A stretch of 64,000 bases of DNA from contig ML769410.1 of the NCBI GenBank assembly GCA_009733575.1, positions 34,343-98,342 on the forward strand, given 5' to 3'. This document shows, one piece after another, positions 48,775-62,215 of this stretch. Below the pieces are notes generated by a model that was not told where the DNA came from, did no database searches, and saw only the letters and a list, made by a program, of their open reading frames with translations. Position 1 is the first letter of the stretch. Every line of letters begins with the position of its first letter. This DNA is from Gymnopus androsaceus JB14. Lineage: Eukaryota > Basidiomycota > Agaricomycetes > Agaricales > Omphalotaceae. The translations under genes were made by a program, and so were the position numbers.

Positions 48775-49005
48775 GTAGTGCTGGAATCAACTTGTCGTCT
48801 TTTTCATTATCATGGACTGAATTCCTCATGTATCTATATTTTCGTCGTATTCAATTGCTGGCCCAACACTAATAGGATGTACAATCATAACCGTAAAAGC
48901 TCATTATTGAAAATAGAGATAAAAAGAATACAGTGGTAGACAGTACAACAATTTGCGAACGACAGATACAGAAAGACGGGAAGAAGTAAATTCGAGGCGG
49001 GACTG

Positions 49006-50496
<1,491 letters not shown>

Positions 50497-50998
50497 CTCA
50501 GATTTAAAAATGAGACGGTCAAAGGGAAGAGCAAAACAATGTGTCACTGTCACAAGGAGGTCACACGCGGTCCGTTTTGCCGCGACGCGTTGAACGCGAC
50601 CGACCGTTATCCTGGCCCATCTTATCCCATCTGAGTTTTATCTGAACTTTTATTATCGCGTCGGAATAGACTGACTCAGTGACCGTGGAGACACTTCAGC
50701 GCGCTAGCGCCTTCAAGCATGAATGTACCTCTAAATGGTCAAGCTTGCCCACATGTCGTAAGTCTCCTCTGTTTCCTCGCCACCCGCATAAATCTGTATA
50801 GAGAACAAAGTCGTCGCCGGAAGCCTTTCTCGGATGCAATGAGAAGTCACCGTCATATAGATATCTAGATAGCGATCATAACAGAGGATGCAGGAAGAGA
50901 TCGAAACCTATGTAGATGAAGCATGGATAAAAAGGCCAGGTTTTTTGCTCTCATTTTTACCATAAGCCCGCCAAGTGCGCCACTACTCTCTCTTCTGT
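50497..50998. promoter_or_regulatory. bidirectional promoter, WDR5 / TEA factor
   Basis: A 500-bp gap between divergent start codons, with no gene. It contains an MluI cell-cycle box ACGCGT (50585-50590) amid several further CGCG runs close to the WDR5 start. Shared control of the two regulators is inference. Confidence 0.4.
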
Positions 50999-53099
50999 AT
51001 GGACCGATGTACGCAGGCACCTTCGCGAGACTTTAACTCGACACCAGCCGCTAGGGAGGCGACACGGATAGTTATTTCTAGTCGAAAGACGTGGAAAACG
51101 TTGAGGTCGAACACGGAGAAGGTCTGGCCTCCACCGATCGAGGCAGCTCTCATCGAAGGTGAGCTTTAGATTAGCGGGCCTCCTCCCAACTTCTCATTTC
51201 TTTCAGGCCTGGAGAAGTATCGACCGCAGTCTGTCAAAAACATTCAAAGGCTTCGACGATTCCCTAAGCGTAACTGCTGGATATCACAATATATCAAGCA
51301 ACGAACGGGTTACGATCGGACTCCAAAGCAAGTAGGTAGCCGACTTCAGCAGCTGAGAGACTCGTGTCAAGATGAGCGGAGTAAGTACCTCTGTCCATCA
51401 CGTTGTCCAATTGCATTCTTATCGAATATTTCAGTCTTGAACTTGCTGAACCGAAAGCAATACGAAGACGATGAGAGTCATACGGCAGACATGAACTCTG
51501 TTCATTCTCCCGAATCAGCTTTAGCCTCAGACTTGTCCGGCTCTTCAGCCCCTTCCTCTCCCGGCGCAAGCGCAGGACCTTCTCGAATTAGCGACGCGCT
51601 GGCCCCGGTGGCTGGGCTGCACACTCTCGTTTGCATTAATCTTACAGACCCGTCCTCATTTTGCTTCTCCGATTCACATATTTCACCACTGCAAACTGCC
51701 TGCACTTTGAATCTCCAATGTCAACGCATTTCGATGGACGCAGTTTTGACCTCGTGGAAGAATCCTAGCATTATCCTCTGCTACCCCCGCTTTCTCAAGG
51801 CTATCGAGCACCATTGCCTGTTCAAGATTTCAGTCGATAGCACGGTTGTACATTTGGAACGTACTCCCATGGCGCTCCCATCGTCTATCAACTGCGATCA
51901 GGTGTTCTTGTACGGGACACCATTTCCCCTCCAATATTGGCCTTCTTTTTTCGCCTCTATTGGTGAGTGCAGCCACTTCGTTTTACCGTCTTGCTGACTC
52001 TATTTACCCTGTAGACATGTCTCGCTGTGAGGTCTCTCAACGGATCATCAAACGTAGACCCATGAGCGACGATGGCCCGGACTTGACTCTGATGGATTAC
52101 CCAGAAGACGAAGTCGTACACACCATCGGCTACAGCTTTATTGACCATCGAAAGTCGTTGATGGACTCTTCATATCGAATAGTGAATGTTCATTCGGTCG
52201 CTAATCCAATGGCAAGCGCTACTCGTGGTGTGGACCCTCTCGGTCTTGATGCTCCTGCCTTTTCCGCGAAACCTGAGCCTCCATTGGATGGACGAGCTCA
52301 TTTTCCGATGGGGGCATTTCCTTCCTTTGACTCACAGGGCTCGCAACCTGCTGCCCTATCGCCTTCTGCATCCCAAGAATCACCTCCTGCATATTATACT
52401 GAACATATGCGTCACTCCAGTGATCAGTCTATGTACGGAGATCCCAGCGGGATGTCTGTAGTTCAGGGAGCACCAGGCAATAGCTATGTCTCGCAGTTTC
52501 CTTCTCAACATACCTTGGACATACAGCCTACGAACAGCTATAACATAAACCTTGGCCCTCTTCCTCCCCCCACTCGCCTGTTTACTCCAGCGGAGCCTAA
52601 TGCAGCAGGTAGTATTTCATCTACGTCGGGCTCTACACCAGTAGACCAACAGTTTCACGGCCACCCTCCTTCGACATCGCAGGAAATCGGATGGCAGCAG
52701 CAGGGTCAGTGGATGGAGCAGAACCAGATGTACCGACAAGGACAGTTAGCTCACGGTAACGATTCCCACTACGGATTCCTCTATCCGCATACCCACAATG
52801 GTCCCTATTGGGGTGCTGCAGCTGAGGAGCCAGAATCGTATATGCAACAGCAGACTGGGAATCCATACGAATTGGCGTCTGGGCAGGAGGAAGTTCATCA
52901 AAATAACTTTAGCCTGTACACTCCGGAGCAGAGCACGAATGGTACGTACTGTCAAAACTCCTACACACACGCTCCGGATCAGGTTAGGAGTCATGGCTAT
53001 GACTCGACTATGCCTCAGACTATGACAGACAGCTCAGGTTTTCCTCGACCCAACTTTCGCATGCCAGAGACCAACTACCAGGCTCAGATGTGCTCGTAA
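50999..53099 (+). CDS. TEA/ATTS-domain transcription factor
   Basis: Four exons (50999-51158, 51207-51380, 51435-51962, 52015-53099) give an intact 648-residue protein. Residues about 45-115 form the TEA DNA-binding domain: VWPPPIEAALIEGLEKYRP, RFPKRNCWISQYIKQRTGY, RTPKQVGSRLQQLRDSC. TEA factors (yeast Tec1, Aspergillus AbaA, animal TEAD) bind CATTC-type sites and control development. The central part (CINLTDPSSFCFSD to YSFIDHRKSLMDS) resembles the beta-rich partner-binding region of TEA proteins. The C-terminal 300 residues are Gln/Ser/Pro/Tyr-rich, likely an activation region. The ATG at 50999 is the only one that precedes the domain in frame. Confidence 0.88.
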
Positions 53100-54124
53100 G
53101 TCCATGAACGCTTTTATGATTCTTTCTCTCGTTTACTTTGCTTATTGTACATATTTTCTCGAAAATCGGGTTGACGTTTTAATTTCTTGCTACTTATAAT
53201 TCATACCTCCGACGTTTATCTACCTTACACATTCGGGATACATATTTTAATCAGTCTAACAATGGATCTACCTATCATTTATCTTACTATACTCTCTAAT
53301 GATGCTCTCTTTAACGAACTTTGGATATCTAGTCATATGTATGTATTGTGCGTCTAGATTTGCATGAAATTACGATTGCTTTATGATTTCGTATGTTCCA
53401 GGTTCAAAGGAAAGAACAGTCTTGTCTCCTCATGTATTATTTCCAGCACATTTGGATGCGGAAAGTTATTTACTAGAAAAGCATCACGGTGTGTAAAGGG
53501 ATTTGAGAACGAAGGAAGATAGAAAGATATCAGGGGCCTATGTCGTGCTGCGGTGAGCTCTATACGTGTGCTAAAGGGATAAACTAAGTATGTAAGCCAA
53601 GCTCCAAAATCGACTATGTCCCCATGCGCGCCAGATCCGGAGTCGGCAGGACTGTTTTTGTTGGTAGCTTGGGAAGAGCGTGGAATGCGTCCTTGGCATG
53701 GGTGCTGTTGGGGTGCCAATCCTGGTCAGAAAAGAGGAGAGATAGGCGGGACGGAGCCGCCAGGGTGTTGAAAGGACCGGCGGATGAATTGGAAGTTGAA
53801 GTTGCCGGGCGCACCAACCGCAAAACCGGAATATCTTCAACACAGAGCAGGATGGACTTTGGGATGGATTCTACTAGCTGTATGCTCGATCAGAGGTAAC
53901 CATTCCTTTTCAGAATCGTATGGAAGCTTCGAAGCACTACTGTGAAACGCCACACTAGAAATTGTAAAAAAAATCTAACCACAGGTACATGTAGTATTTC
54001 CTGCTTTTACATTGATTGACCACTACCTCGGTACCTCCACGCACCGCGTTTTTGTTGAAATGGATATGGCGAAATCGAAGCATAGAATTAATTTAGCGCT
54101 CAAGTCGATTTACGAGTTCATTAC
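53100..54124. other. intergenic
   Basis: About 1 kb downstream of the TEA gene. A 112-codon minus frame and overlapping frames at 53571-53899 exist, but they lack conserved motifs or convincing splice structure. No gene is supported. Confidence 0.35.
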
Positions 54125-54712
54125 TATAGGGTATAGGTTACTCGGCCACTTAAGGCCATTTTAATTATCTCTCAATACAAGGAGGAGCTCCTACCAAACC
54201 TGGTATCTCATATGATGGCGATGGGTCTTGCAAACATTTTGAGCCCTTAGTGAAGGCAGCATGTCCATTTTTCGTTGAACTAGATGTAATTTCTGGCAGG
54301 ATGTCCAAATTTGCAAAACAGAGGTTACTCGGCCACTCAGTTCAGGTAGAGGGATTTAGTGTCAATGAAGACAATTTTTATGGTGCATACAAAAGCTCTT
54401 ATCTGGAAACATTGGTAGAATATGCCTCAGTCGATGAACACTGCTGTTCATGCGGCGTTCACAACCATTTAAGTTCCGGGTCGGCAGCACAGCCACCCAA
54501 ATAAGGAAATCGCCGAATTACCCGACTTCCTCCCACAGATCAATCGATGCCGTCACTCACGGCAACTCTCCACGCGCCCAACTGTTTCCAGAGCACGCCC
54601 TGAAGGTACGCAACAACTTGCGATTCATTAAAGAGCACCCACGCAGATATTACGACCTATATTCTACGAATGGCCGAGTGGTAGGGGGTGGCCGAGTAAC
54701 CTATACCCTATA
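54125..54712. mobile_element. TA-flanked element with 25-bp terminal inverted repeats
   Basis: The left end (54125-54149) begins TATAGGGTATAGGTTACTCG. The right end (54688-54712) is its perfect reverse complement. Taking the outermost TA as a duplicated target leaves inverted repeats starting TAGGG, as in Tc1/mariner-like elements. An internal copy of the GGTTACTCGGCCAC motif lies at 54323-54336 and another inverted partial at 54671-54680. The one longer frame (54250-54504) has no start context or recognised domain, so this appears non-autonomous. A related end may survive near 38650. Confidence 0.75.
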
Positions 54713-55040
54713 GTATACGTCACTAAGTAGGGTACCTAAATCTCCAGATATTTTGCATATTCTCCGAGTCGGAGTCCACGCATCGGGTACGTGTAGGGTA
54801 CGTGTATTTATCCGTAGTGATACTAATAGCTATTCAGAGATACATGCTTATAAAGCTATTAGCATCCCCTGTCCAGGTTAATTAACCATTTTTTCCGTTG
54901 CCGACAAGTGCGTTTCTGACCGGCCGCGCTGCCCAACTTGCCAATCTCAGAATGAAGCCTCTATGCTCAAGACCAGCATTATAAAAGCCCCTGCCATTGC
55001 AAGCTTTCAAGCAGAACTCGAAATTCGAACTTAAAGCACT
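54713..55040. other. intergenic, upstream of glycosyltransferase
   Basis: Contains several TAGGGTAC-type short repeats (54730, 54795) next to the transposable element. No gene seen. Confidence 0.3.
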
Positions 55041-56968
55041 ATGGCCTCGAAACATCTCTTGATCCATGTTGTACCTTCCTGGGGTGTGTTTGAGAGCTCT
55101 TCCTCTTCGTTTTTTATTTGACTCCATTAACTTTACCATAGGTCATAACAAGCCTGTGACTGCCTTGGCAGTGTTCATCGTACGAGCGCGTCCCGATATC
55201 ATCGTCACGGTCTTGACCACGAACCTCTCGTATGAGAAATTCATGGGCGAATTGAAGCTCAAATTAGCCCAGGATGAATTTGACGCGTTAATGACGCGTA
55301 TCCGGTAAGTTTTTCGCGTTTTGAATCTGTCGAGCTATGAACCCATGCATTATCATATAGTGTTATAGATATCGCTGGAGCCAAGGTCCACCCATTGGCT
55401 CCTCTTCCTGAATTTGCATCAGCATACGCAGCGTTGTACAATGGCCAAAGTCTTACGTGCAACTCGTCTGGGAAGGTCTTTCCTGGCCTTCCGCGCCCCA
55501 AGGTCGCTATCATCGATGTAAGTATCTTGTAGTACATGTCGAATCTCAACTGATACTCTCTGATACTCTCCAGCACTTTTCGGGATACGCTTATGATGAC
55601 ATCCGTGCCATTTCGCAGAAGAATGTTCCTATAATTTCCTTATTGACCGTTCCAGCTGGTACCATAGTTCGAATCTTTGGCCCCAGGCGATTCGGCGGGA
55701 CCGCTCCAGTTGAGATGGCAATCGAGGAAGGAAGGAATATCGCTAAAGCCAAATTGAACGCAGCGATCAAGGCCATTTCTCAGGCTCCGCCGCCCTCTAA
55801 TGCAGGCCCTAAACCCGTCGTGCGTACTAGCTGTTTTTTTCCATATCTCTGGGAATTACTAATTGTGCTTGGGGAATGTGTAGCCTCCGCCTGCGGTGTC
55901 TGACTATAATCACGACGATTTTGAAGTCATAGATATGCCTGGAGCGCCCCCAATGTATAGCCACGAAATGGCGCCTCAAGTCCCGATTCCTGTGGTAGAG
56001 ATTTTCCGTGCCATGGGCCAAATTTACACTCCTGAAGCCGATGGAGCTATTGACGCATCTGTTACTGCGTTCGACGGTGATATGATGAGTGCATTGAAAG
56101 GCTGGCTCGAACCGTTGGGTCAACCTGTATATGCTATGGCACCTTTGGCTTTGCCTATGCTCAAGGGAAGCCAGAAAAATGATGCTAATGTGGTAAATTT
56201 CTTGGATAAGATGTGTACACAGTTTGGGAAACGATCTCTCATTTATGTGAGTTCTAATCGTGATTTTGATGTCATTAACGCACTCAGACTCCTTTCTGTG
56301 CATTTAGATATCCTTCGGAACGCTCTTCGCACCTCCAGAGCCAGAGAAATTGTGGATCATGATCAATATTCTGATCGCGACCCAGACCCCATTCATTTTG
56401 ACTCATGCTTCTCCGCGTTTCCAAATTACTGAGGAAGAAAAGTCGCTTATTCACAACAGTGGACTTGGGATGGCCTTGGCCTGGAGTCCGCAAGAGCTCA
56501 TCCTGACTCACCCAGTTACTGGTTGGTTCATCACTCATGCTGGATGGAACTCTGTTCTCGAAGCACTTGCATACAAGGTTCCGCTGTATGTACTATCTTC
56601 TCTCCTTGGTTCTCCCTCAATTTAACTTGTTTAACAGAATTCTCTGGCCGATGAGCGCTGACCAGCCCATAAACGCCGCCACGCTTACGCTCATACACAA
56701 AGCTGCGTTTGAGTTGATTGGGGTTCGGGCTGGAACCGACGGAACGAAGCCATTGCTGCGATTCAAGGATACAAGTTATAAACCGTCGTTCACGGTCGAA
56801 GGTGTTAAGAAAGAGTTTGAACTGTTGTTGGAAAAGATTAAAGGAGAGGAAGGAAAGCTGGTCAGGCAAAACTTTGAAGTGCTGAGTGACAAGGTTGGGA
56901 AAAGCTGGGATGATGGAGAGGAATCGAAGACGGATCTTGATAATTTCCTTGCAAAGTTCATAGATTAA
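55041..56968 (+). CDS. UDP-glycosyltransferase, GT1 family
   Basis: Six exons with good GT-AG introns read MASKHLLIHVVPSWG-HNKPV (the N-terminal acceptor-site histidine is in GHNKP), through VIDIAGAKVHPLAPLPEF and FPGLPRPKVAIID. A central part contains LLTVPAGTIVRIFGPRRFGG, followed by SLIYISFGTLFAPPEPEKLW. The UDP-sugar-binding PSPG-type box is WSPQELILTHPVTGWFITHAGWNSVLEAL then LILWPMSADQP. The protein ends DNFLAKFID. Members transfer glucose or other sugars to small lipophilic acceptors. The frame is intact, about 500 residues. The last 70 codons and 100 bp of 3' flank are copied at 59472-59769. Confidence 0.9.
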
Positions 56969-57526
56969 AGAGCTTGTAGATACATTGTCTACCGCTTTAG
57001 GATTACCAGAAATATTCTAAATACAATGGCCATCAGCTAACCAAATTGAAAGTAAAAGCCCTCTTTCGAAGAGGAAGCGTCCGAGAACGACCCTCCTCGC
57101 TTGGTGCCTCATTCCGTTCATGTTGCTTTAAAGTTGGCGACAAAGTGTGAACGAATGAGTCAGATCATGATGACACGGTCACATCATTTCCATGTACCTT
57201 GCTCCCCCTAATCCAGAGGCCTCAAGAGAGCTAGAAAATCCCTTTTCGAACGGAGTTGAAATCCTCCGCACCCGGACCTCGCGATGTCGACTAAGGCCTC
57301 GGACCAACTCACCCGAGCTGCTAATGCGTAGATCTTGATTCTTTCCAGTCGTCCAACATACTTATGATTATACATAACCCGTGTATTACTGCAGCCAGAA
57401 ATCAAACGAAGACTTCAACGAGCAAAGCACTACTACACTATATATATATACTACCAGCAACGTTAACAGCAATACATTAACAATCAAACAGCGCAAAATA
57501 ATCTCGAGTGGCATGCAGTTGAGCCA
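56969..57526. other. intergenic
   Basis: 3' flank of the glycosyltransferase and of the convergent hydrophobin copy. The first 95 bp are repeated after 59676. A TATATATATA tract lies near 57439-57450. No gene. Confidence 0.35.
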
Positions 57527-58086
57527 CTAGGTAGCAATATTAATAGGATTGCAGCCGATAACAATGACACCACTCTACAAAAATTAATGGTCAATAGAAG
57601 GTTGACCGTGTTGTAGGTAAAATCCTTACGAAGTTGTCGTTCGAGCAGCAAACCGGCTTTGCAGTACCAGAGCATGAATCCCCCGCAATATCGACGCAAT
57701 TAATGCCAACATTCTCGACGACACCGTCAAGGACAATATTCAAGGATTCCAACAAAGCAGAGGCATCTGTTGAGTTGGACTGAGAGGCGTAATACTGTCA
57801 GCTTTTTTGCAAAGATTTTCAAAGGCGGAGTCATCGTACAGATTCCACTTTGTTGCAGCATTATGGTTGGGTTCCGCCGTTGTTGCACTGAGAAACAGAA
57901 GTGCTCGTAGGTTGGGCGGTGACCGTCACAGTCCTGTAAGAGTGTAAGCAACGATCGGGATTGGCGCACGATCAAATATCATTGAACGTACGTGGTCGGT
58001 CCTTCATGACCATTGGCGGCGGGACTGGCCCCAGCAGCAACGACAAGGATGGCAAGAGCAACGATTTTGGAGATGGAAGAGAACAT
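57527..58086 (-). pseudogene. class I hydrophobin, copy 1, nonsense codon
   Basis: Signal peptide MFSSISKIVALAILVVAAGA, then four exons reading TVTVTAQPTSTSVSQCNNGG, CCNKVES, NSTDASALLESLNIVLDGVV, GINCVDIAGDSC, KPVCCSNDNF and GVIVIGCNPINIAT. The cysteine order C-CC-C-C-CC-C is the hydrophobin signature; such proteins coat aerial hyphae and fruit bodies at air-water interfaces. A TAA stands directly before the first CC pair, where the second copy has CAA, so a C-to-T change would explain it. All splice sites and the rest of the frame are intact. A TATAAAA lies at 58208-58214 on the minus strand. If the TAA is a sequencing error this is a normal gene. Confidence 0.8.
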
Positions 58087-59436
58087 TTTCAAGAATGTGA
58101 TCGGCGTGAAAAAAAAAACTTGAAAAAAACAGCTAGAGAAGATTGGTTTAGTACTGGAACAGAGAGCTTTCAAGTTCGAGTGAGTCTAGTCGATGGATTA
58201 GAGCAGCTTTTATACTCCTTTACTAAGATGCACACTGCTTGGGTTAAGTAGCTCTTCAGTGACGCTGCCGGTCATCGACTCAGTTCCACTGTCGAAATCT
58301 AATCGGTTTACAGCTAATTATGAAATCCTAGAATAATTTTGTCCAAATGCTCTTGCTTTTCTCAGCGACCAGTGGAGTTTTAGGATCGAGGGTTTATATT
58401 GTCTCGTAAGCACATTTCTACGAATTCGCAATCAGCTGTAGTAGAAGCTAGTCTGTCGGGGTGTAAATGAGATTGCGGGGAAGAATAACCTGCTGCACGT
58501 ACGATCGACAGCTAATGCTTCAAAATGCCACCATAGCTCCCAGCCGAGATATAGCCGAACCCAAAGTTGAGCAGAACTAAGGCTGCAATGAGTCTAGAGT
58601 AGAAGCTACTGGGACAGCCATTTGACGGGCGTCACACCGGGGGCGACTGGCCGCCAGATGCGTTCATCTCATCTTGAAATTCACTTTGAACCTCATCTGC
58701 TGATCGACACAGTAGATCTAATTCAAAAGTCAAAGAGCCCATTGTTGTGACTGGACCAGCCTTCAAAAGGGCCTTGGACCGCGAGTGGGTTCCTTGTTTA
58801 ACAAAAGTTTCTTTCATATTTATATTAGATCTGCAACTTTGATGTGCAGATGAGCTTCACGACGTGGTTCAAGCGAGATGAACGTATCTAGCGGCCAGAT
58901 GCCTCGGCCAATGCCCCCGGTGTCATCGTCAGATATTTTCGTAGTTTTATTACCATGTGAAGTTAAAACGAAAGCTCTCGAAATCGGGAAACGACGTTAG
59001 GGGTGCGTGCTCATTCGGCTGCAACTGGAGGAATTGAGGGAAGGACAAAGTTATTGCTACGTTATGAGGCCCAAGGACCCTCAATAGCGAAGACTTTTAA
59101 GTTGCAGCAACGTCATCTATTATAGTCCGACCGATGCCACCGTCATAGCCCTGCCGATTCAAAGCGAGCACAAAGTCCCCCTGAATTCAAGAGCATGAAT
59201 ACATAAATGCCAAGGGTCTATTGGTGTTGAGTTAATCCAGCAAAGCGTCGTCTTAGAAATTTTGATATTGTTGAAGAAATCGAAGACAACTAAGTGCGTT
59301 TTCGTTTAACGCCGTACAATCGCACTCCCACCTTACCGAATAGATAAATCTGAGTCCTACAGAGCCGACTTCCTTTTAAGATCGTCGCGGCTAACATTCG
59401 GTTGTTAACTGTAAATCGTAAGACAAAGAAAAACAC
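58087..59436. other. hydrophobin upstream region, part of duplicated segment
   Basis: About 1.3 kb that includes the hydrophobin promoter. Much of it (58430-59200) recurs, diverged, at 63000-63490 upstream of hydrophobin copy 2, and 59310-59470 recurs at 61490-61650. No gene is supported. Confidence 0.45.
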
Positions 59437-59769
59437 ATGAGTGACGAACACACCGACTCCGATCATCCTTTCAAGGATACAAGTTATAAACCGTCGTTCA
59501 CGGTCGAGGGTGTTAAGAAAGAGTTTGAACTGTTGTTGGAAAAGATTAAAGGAGAGGAAGGAAAGTTGGTCAGGCGAAACTTTGAAATGCTGAGTGACAA
59601 GGTTGGGAAAAGCTGGGATGACGGAGAGGAGTCGAAGACGGATCTCGATAATTTCCTTGCAAAGTTCATAGATTAAAGAGCTTGTAGATATATTGTCTAC
59701 CGCTTTAGGATTACCAGAAATATTCTATTTACAATGGCCATCGGCTAATCAAAATGAAAGTAAAAGCCC
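59437..59769 (+). pseudogene. duplicated glycosyltransferase tail
   Basis: After an unrelated leader (MSDEHTDSDHPF), the frame from 59472 repeats the glycosyltransferase C-terminus: KDTSYKPSFTVEGVKKEFEL through DNFLAKFID with only a few changes. The match continues through the stop and 3' flank to AAAAGCCCTC at about 59769, where it meets the permease remnant. A 79-codon open frame with an ATG exists, so a short protein could be made, but it lacks the catalytic region. Confidence 0.75.
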
Positions 59770-61110
59770 TCATGCGGCAAATCCAGCAATCCAATAATAA
59801 AAGAATGACAGTCCACCGCAAAAGATACGCAGTCAACTGTGTGTTGAACGGTCTCGTCAATGCCCAGAGTTGAGGATACAGGAGAAGTCCTTGTCATCCC
59901 CTTTCCCGTACTACGCGCGAAGTGGATGTAGTAGCGGCAATGACACTTCCCAGACTGCTTAGAGCTACCAAGACTTGAAGAACAGTCACTGCGACATCTC
60001 CGGCACTTGAGACGCTGGGGAAAATTGTTTGAAAGACAAGGTTGGCGATTATTTCTTTGGAGGATTTGATGCTTTCCAACGGGACTGCATAAATGGGCTA
60101 AGTATCAGATCTAGCATGCGTAGTGCAGAGATGGCGCACCGGTTGCAAAGTATGCAACACTAACCAACATATGAAGCGAAAAAACTAACAAAAGTGAGAC
60201 AGGAGCAAATTTCTTCAGCGTCGGAATCGGATCCTACGAAAAGAAGAAAAAAAACATCAACCCAATCAATCGCCTTTGAATTTCGCCAGCTCACACTTCA
60301 TTGACCATGCTGAATACGCTCTGAATATTTTCAGTGGAAATTTGTAAACATAAGGAAAGAGATCGACCTCCCACCCAGTATACGAAAACCTAATTTTCAA
60401 CAATGTGCTCGCCAGCCCGTTCACACTGTTGGACGTCCCATGGGATGGATTCGCAAACTTCACGCCGGGGTTCGGGACGTGCGAAACGCCACTGCACAGT
60501 ACGACTAGGCCGATTAAAGTAGATAGTGATAACTTCATCAAACGGCTGAAAAAGTGGCAAACGAAAACTCACAGAACCAAAGCAGCTACCTTGATCATCC
60601 CAATCGCATTCGAAAACCGCAACAACCACTTTTTACTGAGGATGCATACTAGTAATCACAATTTTAGCCAAAATACTGAGCGGCGAAAAAGCCTCAGAAG
60701 GTGGCTTACATATGGTCATTGCAATTCAGCAAATACTGAAAATGATGGAATGAATTAGTTCAGGAAATAAGAGATGACGAGAAGACATAGATCGAGAGTA
60801 GAAAGAAGGTCGTAGAACCAAGCATACACACCAATATTACTGACAGCACTACTTGTAGACAGTGTGCAGAACAAACAGGCGTACAAGAACGGAGCCATAA
60901 GTCTTGGCCCGAGGTAGGTAGGTAGGTAGGTAAACCGGCGCGGTCCCATTGAGAAACTGCCGGGTTCCGCACTACACGCATAGCGCCCGTATGCGCGCTG
61001 CGGGCACCTAATGCTCCCGCCGTTGTGGCAAGCAATCGAAACTCCTACTTCAGGCAGTCTCGACCACTCGGCTCGCGACGTTTGCACTAGACACGAAGGT
61101 GGCCCATGCA
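59770..61110 (-). pseudogene. amino-acid permease (APC/L-type), truncated
   Basis: Minus-strand exons match fungal L-type/MUP1-like amino-acid permeases: PRLMAPFLYACLFC, KKWLLRFSNAIGMIK, TLIGLVVLCSGV, FANPSHGTSNSVNGLAS, a TM segment LLLVFSLHMLVSVAYFAT, ESIKSSKEIIANLVFQTIFP, then TVLQVLVALSSLGSVIAATT and RPFNTQLTAYLLRWTVILL. The 5' end is missing beyond about 61110 and the 3' end is cut at 59770 by the duplicated glycosyltransferase tail. Several frame breaks and stops occur, for example after FSYTG. A (GTAG)n microsatellite sits at 60913-60932. It cannot make a full transporter. Confidence 0.7.
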
Positions 61111-62215
61111 ACTAGTGTAAGCTATGGTTGCCACGCTTGCACTAGGTACAAAGGACACCCAGGATTTTAGGCGCTAGTTTTTAAGTGTTTGCCAAGGACG
61201 AGAGAGAGCCACGGCAGTGAAAAACCCATAATTGTTACTTCCCAGTAAGTAAAGGTTGGTACAGTACAGGTTCAGGAATCCAGGCTTCCTTTCCCGCGAA
61301 GACATTCAGGACATCGAAAACCCTACAGTAAGCATTAAGTCTATCTTGGCATTGAGAAGCCAAGCACCTTCTCTAGGCAAGCGATGATACCTTCCGATCG
61401 CTGAGGGTAGTAGCAAACTTGAAGATATTCCAGATATACACAGAGAGATGCTGAGAAAGACTGTTCTGGGTAACACCGTACAACAGGGTGCAAATAAACG
61501 AACCAGCGTCACAGTAGATAAAGCTGTAAGCTGAGTCCCACGGAGCCGACTTCCTTTAAGATCGTCGCGGCTAACATTCGGTTGGTAGCTGTAAATGATA
61601 AGACAAAGAAAAAACGCATGAATGACGAATACACCGAGTCCGGTTATCCTGCTCACATTCTGCGGATACATGCTTAACGAAAAAAGGAATAAACGAAAAC
61701 GGCGAACATAATCGACATGATACCCTAGTGGACTAATGATTTCGACCGGGTCCAAATGCATCGTCGTCAGCCGTTATCGCGTGTTAAGTCCATTCTTCGA
61801 CGATTGGTGTTGCTGGTTCAGAGTTTGCTCTGGGCGCTCGAGTGCTTGGTGAGGGTCGAGGCATTTAGGTTGAAGGGATAAACGTAGGATAATATTTATA
61901 ATAACTTGGAGACCAGAAGCAGAGGATACGGTCACATCATTTCCACGTGCCTTAGCTTCGTCACCGTAACCCTACTATCCCTCTAGCAGGCTCACGGTGT
62001 TGGCAATCCGTGGACGCGCCTAGGCTTCGCGATGTCGACTAAGAGAAACTTTTCTAATGCATCTAACCTGCCGTGATCAGACATAACCGTGTATTACTGC
62101 AGCCAGAAATCAAACAAAAATAACGAGCAAAGCACTACTACATCACCAGCAGCAACAGTGCATTAACAATCAAACAAGACCAATGGCGCAAACGCTTGCC
62201 CATCCATTTGAGACA
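61111..62215. other. intergenic with duplicated pieces
   Basis: No supportable gene. The 151-codon minus frame at 61306-61761 lies across a piece (61490-61650) that is a copy of non-coding 59310-59470, which argues against it being a gene. The segment from about 61920 resembles the 3' flank of hydrophobin copy 1. Confidence 0.45.

Noticed and set aside
53381..53899. Overlapping frames downstream of the TEA gene as a small gene
   Set aside because: Both strands are open over the same GC-rich stretch, with no splice sites, signal peptide or conserved motif.
54250..54504. Transposase inside the TA-flanked element
   Set aside because: The 84-codon frame lacks DDE/DDD residues, a helix-turn-helix or any recognised domain.
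60913..60932. (GTAG)n tandem repeat as a functional array
   Set aside because: Five units of a simple microsatellite inside a permease remnant; no spacer structure.
61306..61761. 151-codon minus-strand frame as a membrane protein gene
   Set aside because: It runs across DNA that is duplicated as non-coding sequence at 59310-59470 and has no family resemblance.
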